Positions 9,014-16,124 of a DNA stretch of 47,546 nt are shown piece after piece (position 1 is the stretch's first letter; every line of letters begins with the position of its first letter). The position numbers and the translations under genes are program-made. A model generated the notes under the pieces. That model worked only from the letters and a program-made list of their open reading frames with translations. It did no database searches and was not told the DNA's origin. Origin of the DNA: Chloroflexi bacterium 13_1_40CM_65_17 (GTDB taxonomy: Bacteria; Chloroflexota; Dormibacteria; Dormibacterales; Dormibacteraceae); NCBI GenBank assembly GCA_001917815.1, contig MNES01000005.1, positions 1-47,546 of the forward strand. The letters run 5' to 3'.

Positions 9014-9341
9014 CGGTCGGCGTCGCCGTCGATCTGGCGTTTTCCGCCGCCTCCTGCGCAGCCGACTCACCGGCCTCGTGTGCGGCTGTCTCGTTCGGGT
9101 GACCACCCCCGGGCCCGCCCGGGCGGAACGTGCCGTTGTTCTCCGCCGCCTCCTGCGCCGCCGACTCTCCGGCCTCGTGTGCTGTGGCCTCGTTCGACTT
9201 TGGAGTTGGCGTAGGCGAAGCCGCGGCCAGGAAGATGGCGCCATTGCCCCGGCCTCCCGCCGCCGAAGCCGCCATGACACCCACGACTACCATCGCCGCC
9301 GCGGCGGCGGAAGCGATCAACAACGTGCGTCCTTTGCTCAT
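9003..9341 (-). CDS. Small secreted protein with a duplicated Ala/Glu-rich motif
   Basis: A 112-residue protein with a signal peptide (MSKGRTLL then an alanine/valine-rich core ending ASAAG). The mature part is low in complexity: a Pro/Thr linker, then two near-identical copies of the motif HEAGESAAQEAAEN separated by a glycine/proline-rich stretch, then a Thr/Ala tail. No enzyme motif is seen. The frame could begin three codons earlier (9350), but ATG 9341 is a better signal-peptide start. Function unknown; the amphipathic repeats suggest a surface or periplasmic binding role, which is a guess. Confidence 0.6.
   Translation of the reverse strand: MSKGRTLLIASAAAAAMVVVGVMAASAAGGRGNGAIFLAAASPTPTPKSNEATAHEAGESAAQEAAENNGTFRPGGPGGGHPNETAAHEAGESAAQEAAENARSTATPTASQ
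9043..9195 (-). repeat. Two 54-bp direct repeats, 99 bases apart
   Basis: Copies at 9043-9096 and 9142-9195 encode the duplicated HEAGESAAQEAAEN motif of the small secreted protein. They differ at scattered positions, mostly at third codon positions, so the protein sequence has been held after duplication. The 99-base period keeps the reading frame. Confidence 0.75.
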
Positions 9342-9409
9342 ATCACGCATCGTCCGGCGCGAACCTCAAAGAAGCCTTGGAATCCGGTGTGAGTTTCGAC
9401 CCGCCTGGA

Positions 9410-9685
9410 TCACTCGCTCGAGAATTCGAGGCACCTGATGCCGCTGAGGTCGAGCCAGTACCGGCCGCCACCCTTGACGATGCGCATCTGAACCTGGCCG
9501 CAGGCCGGGCATCGCACGACCACGCCAGGCGCGTTCATGTACACCTCGACCTGACCGACGGCATGCACCTTGCCGCAGCTCGAGCACGTGCCCTCGGCGG
9601 CCGTCATCTCCATGGTGAAGATCTCGCGCAACAGCCCGCCGATCGCGTTGCCATCGAGCTTCAGGTCGGATTGCTGCACGGTCAT
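9410..9685 (-). CDS. DUF6510-like zinc-ribbon protein
   Basis: A 91-residue protein starting with LDGNAIGGLLREIFTMEMTAA and carrying two CxxC pairs (GTCSSCGKV and VRCPACGQV), the pattern of a zinc ribbon. It ends with RYWLDLSGIRCLEF. The order (LDGNA helix, CxxC, APG, CxxC, R.WLDL.G) matches what I know as DUF6510, usually found beside a sulfite-oxidase-like molybdoenzyme and an FAD/NAD reductase, as here. The gene starts 1 base after the reductase stop, so they are co-translated. Likely role: accessory or assembly factor for that redox pair; this is inference from context. Confidence 0.65.
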   Translation of the reverse strand: MTVQQSDLKLDGNAIGGLLREIFTMEMTAAEGTCSSCGKVHAVGQVEVYMNAPGVVVRCPACGQVQMRIVKGGGRYWLDLSGIRCLEFSSE

Positions 9686-9686
9686 G

Positions 9687-10412
9687 TCAACCTCCTGTGG
9701 GTCCGAAACGCTCGGTTTTGATGGATGGCGGGTCGTAGCCCATGTCGACCATCAGGCTGGCCACACTCTCCACCAGGGGCGTCGGCCCGCATACGAATGT
9801 GAGCGGCATCTCGTGTCTCGGCCACGCGACCTCGCCCAGCATGGCGAGGTCGATGCGTCGCGCGTATCCGTCCCAGCCGGCAGGCTGCATTCGGGTGAGC
9901 GTGTGCGCCACCGTCAGGCCGTCTGCACGGGCCGCGAGCCGTTCCAGCTCCGCCCTGTAGATGATGTCGTCTTGCGACCTCGATGAGTAGAGAAGCCGGG
10001 TTGGAGTCTTCGAGTTGATGGCCACGCGATGCCTGATCATCGCCATCAGCGGGACTACGCCCGAGCCGCCGCCCACCAGGAGCAGCGGTCGTTCGTCCGC
10101 CGGTCTCCAGACGAAATAGCCGCCGATCGGGCCCCGAAGCTCGACCTTGTCGCCGATGCGCAGCTCACCGACGAGGTATGGCGACACCTCGCCGTCATCG
10201 AGCCGCTCCACCGTGATCGCGAGCCGAGAATCTTCCGGCGACGACGCGATCGAGTAGCTCCGCTCCGCCTGATAGCCATCCTCGGCCGTGACTCGCACAT
10301 CGACGTGCTGTCCCGCCAGGTGACCTGGCCAGTCCGGCATCTCGAGCACGAGGCTCGCCACCCGCGGCGTTTCCTGGACCACCTCGGCGACCTCGCCGAG
10401 CTGCCAATTCAG
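9687..10412 (-). CDS. FAD/NAD(P)H ferredoxin-reductase-type oxidoreductase
   Basis: A flavoprotein reductase of the FNR superfamily, about 241 residues. The FAD site is seen as ERSYSIASSP (RxYS), the phosphate loop as LRGPIGGYFVW, and the NAD(P) site as LLLVGGGSGVVPLMAMIRH and TFVCGPTPLVESV. There is no [2Fe-2S] domain, so electrons pass to a separate partner. The partner is probably the molybdoenzyme encoded directly upstream. The start is uncertain: the only upstream ATG (10505) would overlap the molybdoenzyme by 80 bases; CTG at 10412, just before the conserved NWQLGEVAEV, or GTG at 10382, are the other choices. I give the CTG position. Confidence 0.75.
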   Translation of the reverse strand: MNWQLGEVAEVVQETPRVASLVLEMPDWPGHLAGQHVDVRVTAEDGYQAERSYSIASSPEDSRLAITVERLDDGEVSPYLVGELRIGDKVELRGPIGGYFVWRPADERPLLLVGGGSGVVPLMAMIRHRVAINSKTPTRLLYSSRSQDDIIYRAELERLAARADGLTVAHTLTRMQPAGWDGYARRIDLAMLGEVAWPRHEMPLTFVCGPTPLVESVASLMVDMGYDPPSIKTERFGPTGG

Positions 10413-10425
10413 TGTCCGCGCGATG

Positions 10426-11031
10426 TCAGTCCCCCCAGTACCGCTGCTCGCGCCAGGGGTCGCCGTAATTGTGGTAGCCGTTGGTCTCCCAGAAGCCCGG
10501 CTCATCCTCGTTCACAAGCCGAATGCCGCGAATCCACTTGGCGCTCTTCCAGAAGTAGAGATGGGGCACGAGCATCCTTGCGGGGCCACCATGCTCGGGG
10601 TGCAGCGGCTGGCCGTCGAACTCGTACACCACCCACGCTTTGCCGCCGGTCAGGTCCTCGAGAGGAAGGTTGGTCGTATAGCCGCCGTATGAGAACTGAA
10701 CCGTGTACTCGGCGGCCGTTTCCACCCCTTCGAGAATCTTGTCCATCGACACGCCGGTCCAGCCGGTGTCGAACTTGCTCCACTTCGTGACGCAGTGGAT
10801 GTCTTTCGTGACCTGCTCGGTCGGAAGCTTGCGGAACTCCTCCCAGTTCCAGCTCCTGGGCTTGTCGATCTCGCCTTCAATGACAAAAGTCCACTCGTTG
10901 AGGGGAATGCGGGGAGTGGGCCCGGCTGACAGGACCGGGTAGTCGGTGACGATGTACTGGCCGGGCGGCAATCGAGAGCTGCTGGCGGTGTCGCGCCGCT
11001 TGCCTCGGAACCCGCGCGAGATGAAACTCAT
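10426..11031 (-). CDS. Sulfite-oxidase-like molybdopterin oxidoreductase
   Basis: A compact 201-residue enzyme with the sulfite oxidase/YedY molybdopterin fold and no heme or dimerisation domain. The molybdenum-ligating cysteine is in KDIHCVTKWSKFDTGWTGV; GGPARMLVPHLYFWKSAKWIRGI is the second conserved block. There is no Tat or Sec signal at the N-terminus (MSFISRGFRGKRRD), so it appears cytoplasmic, unlike MsrP. It lies 15 bases downstream of the OsmC gene and just upstream of the flavin reductase, which probably supplies electrons, as in methionine sulfoxide reductase-like systems. The natural substrate is not known. Confidence 0.85.
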   Translation of the reverse strand: MSFISRGFRGKRRDTASSSRLPPGQYIVTDYPVLSAGPTPRIPLNEWTFVIEGEIDKPRSWNWEEFRKLPTEQVTKDIHCVTKWSKFDTGWTGVSMDKILEGVETAAEYTVQFSYGGYTTNLPLEDLTGGKAWVVYEFDGQPLHPEHGGPARMLVPHLYFWKSAKWIRGIRLVNEDEPGFWETNGYHNYGDPWREQRYWGD

Positions 11032-11046
11032 GCGCTTCCTACCTCC

Positions 11047-11514
11047 TCAGACGAATTCGAGCTCGGTGGTGATTGCTATGCACCCACCGATGCTCTTCGC
11101 GACGGGGCAGCGGCTGGCGTGGAAAGCATGCGAACGTTCGGCCGCCTCGCGCTTGTCATCGGGACATCCGGACAGGCGGTACCGAACGTGGATGCGTTTG
11201 ATCACCAGCACTTTTTCTTCGATGACGACCGCGCCTTCCGCTTCCGAGGTGAGGCGGCCTTCGCTCGCGTCGATCCCGCGCGCCTCCAGCGCGCCCCCCA
11301 AAGTCCCCGTGAGTCAACCCGCAGCTGCGGCAACCACATAGTCGAGCGTGGTGGCGTGGTCCGGATACTGACCACGGGGAGTCCCGTAGTGCTCGCGGAC
11401 CTCGTCGTGGGTGCCGAAGATGATCGGGTCATCCTCGGCCGGCAGGTGGGCCCTACGGATCGGGCCATGGTCCCGGACGATGGTCACCTTCGAGACGTAC
11501 CGGGGCTCATCCAT
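11047..11514 (-). CDS. OsmC-family peroxiredoxin, selenocysteine-containing (UGA at codon 67)
   Basis: Read through the UGA at 11314-11316, this gene gives a continuous 155-residue OsmC/YhfA-type protein. Upstream of the UGA is DHATTLDYVVAAAAG; downstream is LTGTLGGALEARGI, then KRIHVRYRL and RCPVAKSIGG. Cysteine homologues have AAGCLTG at this point, so Sec67 replaces the peroxidatic cysteine, with Cys136 as resolving partner. OsmC proteins reduce organic hydroperoxides. No frameshift is needed: both halves are in the same frame. A perfect hairpin at 11278-11294 sits at bacterial-SECIS distance. TAATCT lies 8 bases before the ATG, hinting at a leaderless mRNA. It heads the operon with the molybdoenzyme. 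The alternatives, a sequencing error or a pseudogene, are less likely. Confidence 0.82.
11278..11294 (-). promoter_or_regulatory. Putative bacterial SECIS hairpin of the OsmC gene
   Basis: The RNA can form GCGCGC-UGGAG-GCGCGC, a perfect 6-bp stem with a 5-base loop. The apical loop begins 25 bases after the UGA, within the 16-37 base window known for bacterial SECIS elements, and has G at loop position 2, as those elements require for SelB binding. It lies wholly inside the coding frame. Confidence 0.65.
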
Positions 11515-11584
11515 GTGTGACCAGATTAGTCGGAGCGGGCGGGCCCGGCCATAGGCGGCTTTGCCGGGTTAGGCTAGAGCGGTC

Positions 11585-12166
11585 ATGAGCCAGGACCCGG
11601 CTGCGCAGTCAGTCGGTCAGATCTCGGCGGACGGCCAGTTTCGATGGGACGGCCAGCAATGGGTCCCGCTGGCGGCAAATTATCGCGAGCCGACGCCCTG
11701 GACTCGGCCGATGCAGCTGATCTCTGCCGCGCTTTTCGCGCTCTCGGCGGTCACCTCCGTCATCACCACCGCCGTCTTCGTGAACCACGACACGATGGTG
11801 CGGGCCCTCAGGGCCCAGAACATTCCACTTCAAGGTGGGACGACCATCGACGACGTCGCGAACTTCTCGCTGGCGATCACATGGGCGGTCGTCATCTTCT
11901 TCACGGTGTGCGAGGTGGTGGCGGCCATCGGGAGCTATCTCGGCTGGCGTTGGGTCTTTTGGGCCGCGCTGGTCCTGTATGGGCTCAGCGGCATATCGGC
12001 AGTCACCAACCTGGGCACACTTTCCAATGCGAGCAGATCACCCGTGCCGGCCGGCGGGCTGATCGCTGGCGAGCTGTTTTCAGTCCTGGGTCTCGCGATG
12101 TTCGTGTGGATGCTGATCGCCGTGATCAGGTACGGCCCGTGGGCCATGAAGAGGCCCGGTCGCTAG
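11585..12166 (+). CDS. Four-helix membrane protein of unknown function
   Basis: A 193-residue protein. The soluble N-terminus has DGQFRWDGQQWVPLA, a short tryptophan motif seen before membrane domains in many actinobacterial proteins (DUF2510-like). Four membrane segments follow at about residues 43-66, 93-117, 122-141 and 160-182, and the C-terminus is basic. TAGGCT ends 9 bases before the ATG, so the transcript may be leaderless. It diverges from the OsmC gene and is convergent with the heme operon end. I do not recognise a function. Confidence 0.6.
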   Translation: MSQDPAAQSVGQISADGQFRWDGQQWVPLAANYREPTPWTRPMQLISAALFALSAVTSVITTAVFVNHDTMVRALRAQNIPLQGGTTIDDVANFSLAITWAVVIFFTVCEVVAAIGSYLGWRWVFWAALVLYGLSGISAVTNLGTLSNASRSPVPAGGLIAGELFSVLGLAMFVWMLIAVIRYGPWAMKRPGR

Positions 12167-12179
12167 ACCCTGGCGGCGG

Positions 12180-12515
12180 TCAGTCGTACAGCAGGGCGCC
12201 CCACTGTTCGCCGGTGAGCTGGAGGTCGAGCCGTTTGAACGGCCCGAGCCCCCGCACCGTGAGCCCAAACCGTGACGGCAGACGGCGAGCCGCGCGCCGG
12301 TCGACCAGCAGCCTCGTTCCGTCACCGAGCACGGCGGTGATATACCCGCGCCGATCGTCCTTGTGCGAGGGTTCACGAACGCTCACCGTGCAGATCTTGC
12401 CGCCACCGCAGCACCGGGTGACGTCGTAGGCGATCACGCGCGGCTCCACTGAGGCATGCGATCGCAGCCACTCCTGGGCACCCGAATCCGCTTCGACGCG
12501 AAAGGCCCCGATCAC
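12180..12515 (-). CDS. Unknown protein with a CCGGGKIC motif, last gene of the heme operon
   Basis: A 111-residue protein starting 7 bases after the ferrochelatase stop, so it is the last gene of the sulfur-heme superoperon. The most striking feature is VTRCCGGGKICTVSVRE at about residues 32-48, with three cysteines that could bind iron, heme or a cluster, or act in redox chemistry. The remainder is basic and mixed alpha/beta (GYITAVLGDGTRLLVDRRAARRLP). I do not recognise the family. Its place next to ferrochelatase suggests iron or heme handling; this is inference. Confidence 0.6.
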   Translation of the reverse strand: MIGAFRVEADSGAQEWLRSHASVEPRVIAYDVTRCCGGGKICTVSVREPSHKDDRRGYITAVLGDGTRLLVDRRAARRLPSRFGLTVRGLGPFKRLDLQLTGEQWGALLYD

Positions 12516-12522
12516 GATGCGA

Positions 12523-13425
12523 TTATGCTCGTGACTTCGCGCTCAGGCTTGTCCTTAACGCATCGCCGACGACGGCTGCCACCGCGTCGATGAACTCCGG
12601 CCGGGCATTGAACGACGGCGTCCGGCGAAGCTCGATCCCATGCTCCCGCGCGAACGCCTGCGCTTCGACGTCGATGTCGTACAGGACCTCGAGGTGGTCG
12701 GCGACGAATCCGATCGGGCACACGAGCGCGCGCCGCACCTGAGAGCGGTCCAGCGCCTCCAACAGGTCAGGTCCGAGCCACGGCTCGCCGGTGTGGCTGG
12801 CGGACTGGAAGGCGAACTCCGATTCCGGGAGCTGTGATCCTTCCGCCACGAGCCTGCAGCTTTCCAGCAGCCGCTCGCGATAGCCGTCGCCTTCCGCCTC
12901 GATACGCGCCGGCAGGCTGTGCGCGGTGAAGAAGATTCTTTCGGGCGCGAAGTCCTTTATCGCCTCGGCAAGCAAGGAGCGCACCGCGGTGATGAATGCC
13001 GGATGGTCGTGGAAGCCTCGAACGAAGATCAGCTCGCCCTCCCACGCATCGCGCAGGGCGTGGCGGTATGCGCCGACGCTCATCTCGGCATAGTGCGGCG
13101 CCAGGGGCAGCCCGACCAGCCGCTGGATGCCGGCTGCCTTAGCCTCGACGGCGGCGTCGGCGATGAAGGGCGGAGCGTGCTTCATGCCCACGAACGCCGG
13201 CATCTCGAGCCGATCCGCGAGGGCTCGCGCCTGAGCGCGGGTGATCGCCGTCAAGGGCGACCCCCCGATCGCGCGGTAGCGGCCGCGTAGCTCCGAGAGC
13301 ACCTCTGGCGAAGGAGCCCGGCCACCGCGAATGTGGGTGAAGTACGGCTCGATGCCGCCTTCTCCGTCGGGGCTGCCGTAGGCCATGCACAGCACAGCGG
13401 TCGAGTCAGGCAAGGGACGGAACAC
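12523..13425 (-). CDS. hemH: Ferrochelatase (probably coproporphyrin III-specific)
   Basis: Inserts ferrous iron into a porphyrin. A 300-residue, single-domain enzyme with AYGSPDGEGGIEPYFTHIRGG at the N-terminus, the catalytic histidine in FFTAHSLPARI and the glutamate in CPIGFVADHLEVLYDID. HemQ is encoded two genes upstream, so the pathway is presumably the coproporphyrin-dependent one and the substrate coproporphyrin III (the enzyme is then named CpfC). The start is GTG 13425, overlapping the end of hemE by 20 bases. No [2Fe-2S] C-terminal extension is seen. The protoporphyrinogen/coproporphyrinogen oxidase gene is not in this window. Confidence 0.9.
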   Translation of the reverse strand: MFRPLPDSTAVLCMAYGSPDGEGGIEPYFTHIRGGRAPSPEVLSELRGRYRAIGGSPLTAITRAQARALADRLEMPAFVGMKHAPPFIADAAVEAKAAGIQRLVGLPLAPHYAEMSVGAYRHALRDAWEGELIFVRGFHDHPAFITAVRSLLAEAIKDFAPERIFFTAHSLPARIEAEGDGYRERLLESCRLVAEGSQLPESEFAFQSASHTGEPWLGPDLLEALDRSQVRRALVCPIGFVADHLEVLYDIDVEAQAFAREHGIELRRTPSFNARPEFIDAVAAVVGDALRTSLSAKSRA

Positions 13426-14443
13426 CTTCGCGCACTGCCTCTACGAGCGCCTGGAGATTCTCCAGCGGGCTGCCCGGGAGCACGCCGTGACCGAGGTTGA
13501 AGATGTGACCGGGCCTTCCCGCGGCCCGCCGCAGCACCTGGCGCGCACCCAGGACGACGTCCTCGACCGACCCGAGCAGCACCGTCGGGTCGAGGTTGCC
13601 CTGGATCCCATGTTCGTGGCCGACACGCCGCCAACCGGCGTCGAGGTCGATGCGCCAGTCGAGCGAGATGACGTCCGCGCCGGAGGTGGCGATCAATTCG
13701 AGCAGCCCTGCCGTGGACGTGCCGAAATGGATCCTGGGCACGCCGTGTCGATGCGTGGCGTCGAAGATTCGCCGCGTGGACGGCAGGACACGCAGCTCAT
13801 AGTCAGCGGGCGACAGCGCCCCGACCCAGCTGTCGAACAGCTGCAGCGCCTGGGCTCCCGCGGCCACCTGGGCGCCGAGATACTCCGCCATCACGGTTGA
13901 GAGCTTGTCGAGGAGCAGCCCAAAAGCCTCCGGCTCGCGGTACATGAACTGCTTCGTGAGCACGAAGTCTCGGCTCGGCCGGCCCTCGATGGCGTAGCTC
14001 GCGAGCGTGAATGGACCGCCCGCGAAGCAGATGACCGGTACAGGCGATTCGCGGGCGACCAGGCGGACCGCTTCGAGCAACTGCGGCACCGATTCCGACG
14101 GGGCCGGCGTGCGCAGCGCGCGCACGTCTTGAGCCGAGCGGATGGGACTCGCGATCACAGGCCCTACGGATTCGACGAGCTCGAAGCCGATTCCCATTCC
14201 CCGCAGCGGCAGCATGATGTCGGCAAACATCACCGCCGCGTCGACACCAAGCCTGCGCACCGGCTGCAGCGTCACCTCGGCGCAGAGCTCGGGCTGGGCG
14301 ACGATCTCCTCCAGGCTCCACCGCTCGCGCAGCGCCCGGTACTCGGGCAGCGAACGGCCGGCCTGCCGCATGAGCCACACCGGCGTGCGCTCCACCACCT
14401 CTCGCCTGCACGCGCGAATGAAGAGTGGAGTCTCGGTGGTCAC
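13406..14443 (-). CDS. hemE: Uroporphyrinogen III decarboxylase
   Basis: Removes four acetate carboxyls from uroporphyrinogen III to give coproporphyrinogen III. At 345 residues it has the usual length. Signature blocks: VWLMRQAGRSLPEYRALR at the N-terminus (substrate-binding arginine), FADIMLPLRGMGIGFE (catalytic aspartate), and CFAGGPFTLASYAIEG. The C-terminal FNLGHGVLPGSPLENLQALVEAV is typical. The GTG start (14443) overlaps the hemQ stop as GTGA. It lies between hemQ and hemH in one translationally coupled operon. Confidence 0.93.
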   Translation of the reverse strand: MTTETPLFIRACRREVVERTPVWLMRQAGRSLPEYRALRERWSLEEIVAQPELCAEVTLQPVRRLGVDAAVMFADIMLPLRGMGIGFELVESVGPVIASPIRSAQDVRALRTPAPSESVPQLLEAVRLVARESPVPVICFAGGPFTLASYAIEGRPSRDFVLTKQFMYREPEAFGLLLDKLSTVMAEYLGAQVAAGAQALQLFDSWVGALSPADYELRVLPSTRRIFDATHRHGVPRIHFGTSTAGLLELIATSGADVISLDWRIDLDAGWRRVGHEHGIQGNLDPTVLLGSVEDVVLGARQVLRRAAGRPGHIFNLGHGVLPGSPLENLQALVEAVREGVPSLA

Positions 14444-15111
14444 GCGCCTAACAGTTCCGCCAGCTCGTCTGGCCGGCGGTGGATCCCCGCGAGTATCGGC
14501 GTGTCGCGCACCGTCGAACGACGGCTCTCGGTGGCACGAAGCGCACGCACCAGCTCACCGAAAGCCGCCAGGTCGTCGGTCTCGTACGCGACGACGAAGT
14601 CCTGGTCGTCGATCCCAAACGAATACGCGAGCAGCTGGCGCACCTGGGGGTAGGCGTGGCCGACCTTCATGTGCTCGTTCATGACCCGCTGCCGCGTGTC
14701 CTTGTCGAGCAGATACCAGTCGGCAGACTTGGTGAAGGGATACACGATCAAGTAGCGGGATCGTTCTCCGCTGAACAGCGATTGCTCCTGCGGCGTCGGC
14801 TTCTTCACATATTGCGAGGGCTCGATCATGCCCAGGAAGCTTTCCTTCACCGACATCCACGTCCCCATCCCGCAGCGCAGCGCGGCGGCGGCGGATTCTT
14901 CGAGCGCATCCAGGGATGGAGCGAGCCGCCAGAGCACGAGATCGACACCCGCCTGCAGCCCGACCATCGTGTAGGTGTAGGTCGTCACGGCCTTCGCCTG
15001 CTCGATCGAAGAGATGAAATCGGCGCAGGTCGATCGGCGCTGTGCGTCGGGCAAGCGGCGCCACGCGGGATCCAGGCCCAGCGCAAGGGCTTGGACGAAT
15101 TGGTTTGTCAT
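14440..15111 (-). CDS. hemQ: Coproheme decarboxylase (chlorite dismutase family)
   Basis: HemQ makes heme b from coproheme by two peroxide-dependent decarboxylations, the last step of the coproporphyrin-dependent pathway. The protein is 223 residues with the ferredoxin-like chlorite dismutase fold: TYTMVGLQAGVDLVLWRLAPSL, MSVKESFLGM, RYLIVYPFTKSADWYLL and NEHMKVGHAYPQVRQLLAYSFGIDDQDFVVAYE. The histidine in the last block is the probable proximal heme ligand. ATG 15111 forms an ATGA overlap with the hemB stop; the frame open to 15231 is not used. Its presence assigns this bacterium to the route used by Gram-positive-type phyla. Confidence 0.9.
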   Translation of the reverse strand: MTNQFVQALALGLDPAWRRLPDAQRRSTCADFISSIEQAKAVTTYTYTMVGLQAGVDLVLWRLAPSLDALEESAAAALRCGMGTWMSVKESFLGMIEPSQYVKKPTPQEQSLFSGERSRYLIVYPFTKSADWYLLDKDTRQRVMNEHMKVGHAYPQVRQLLAYSFGIDDQDFVVAYETDDLAAFGELVRALRATESRRSTVRDTPILAGIHRRPDELAELLGA

Positions 15112-16124
15112 CGAGGATCTTCTTGCAGCCACCGCGCGGCATCCGCCGCAAGGTACGTGATGACGATGCCGGCCCCCGCGCGCACGATCGCGGTCAGCGT
15201 CTCCAGCGCCGCCGCCTTGCGGTCGATCCATCCGCGCTCCGCGGCCGCCTCCAGCATCGCGACCTCGCCGCTGACTTGATAAGCGGCGAGCGGGAGGTCG
15301 AAGCGCTTCTGGGCGCGAACCAGGAGGTCCAGCGACGTGACCGCAGGCTTGACCATCAGGATATCGGCGCCCTCGCGAACGTCCAGCTCCATCTCCCGCA
15401 TCGCCTCGCGCGCATTCGCGTAATCCATCTGGTAGCCGCGGCGATCCCCGAATGCCGGCGTCGAGCCCGCGGCCTCTCGGAACGGGCCGTATAAGGCCGA
15501 CGCGGCCTTGGATGAGTAGGCCATGATCGCAACGCCGGCATGGCCGGCGCCGTCGAGGGCGGCCCGCAGCTCCGCCACCTGCCCGTCCATCATCCCGCTC
15601 GGGCCGACGATGTCCGCCCCGGCCTCCGCATAAGCGACCGCAGCCTCCGCCAGCAGGGGAAGCGTCGCGTCGTTGTCGACTTCGCCCTCATGGATGACCC
15701 CGCAATGGCCGTGGGTCGTGTACTCGCAAAGGCAGACGTCGGCCGCCACCACCAGCGGCAGGCCGGCCTCTTTCAGCGCCCGCAGCGCCGACGGCACAGG
15801 CCCCGCCGGGTCAGACGCGCCGCTGCCCTCAGCGTCCTTGCGGTCGGGGATGCCGAAAAGCAGCACGCCGCCAACGCCCAGCTGCGCCAGCTCGCGCGCC
15901 TGCGCCACCGCGCGGTCCACGCTCAAGCGGGCGTGCCCCGGCAGTGACCGGATTGGCTCTGATCGGTCGTGGCCGCTGACAACGAAGAGTGGCATCACGA
16001 GCTGGCCCGCGGACAAGCGCGTGCTCCTGACCAACGAGCGCAGCGCCGCCGTGCGGCGAAGTCGCCGTGGGCGCTGGGCGCCGACCGTGCCTATGCGGGC
16101 TGACGTAGCTGCGACTCGACCCAT
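15108..16124 (-). CDS. hemB: Delta-aminolevulinic acid dehydratase (porphobilinogen synthase)
   Basis: Condenses two 5-aminolevulinate molecules to porphobilinogen. 338 residues. The zinc-site cysteines are visible in DVCLCEYTTHGHCGV (Cys131, Cys133, Cys141), so it is the zinc-dependent type. The two active-site lysines are in AYSSKAASALYGPFREAA (Lys206) and ADILMVKPA (Lys259). ATG 16124 follows a strong AGGAGGT Shine-Dalgarno sequence, although the gene overlaps the end of hemCD by 34 bases, so it may be reinitiated independently. It is downstream of hemCD and upstream of hemQ. Confidence 0.94.
   Translation of the reverse strand: MGRVAATSARIGTVGAQRPRRLRRTAALRSLVRSTRLSAGQLVMPLFVVSGHDRSEPIRSLPGHARLSVDRAVAQARELAQLGVGGVLLFGIPDRKDAEGSGASDPAGPVPSALRALKEAGLPLVVAADVCLCEYTTHGHCGVIHEGEVDNDATLPLLAEAAVAYAEAGADIVGPSGMMDGQVAELRAALDGAGHAGVAIMAYSSKAASALYGPFREAAGSTPAFGDRRGYQMDYANAREAMREMELDVREGADILMVKPAVTSLDLLVRAQKRFDLPLAAYQVSGEVAMLEAAAERGWIDRKAAALETLTAIVRAGAGIVITYLAADAARWLQEDPR

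Noticed and set aside
11047-11514. Reading the OsmC gene as a pseudogene or as two genes split by a stop
   Set aside because: The frame is the same on both sides, the only defect is UGA at the catalytic cysteine, a SECIS-like hairpin follows, and a second gene of the window shows the same pattern.
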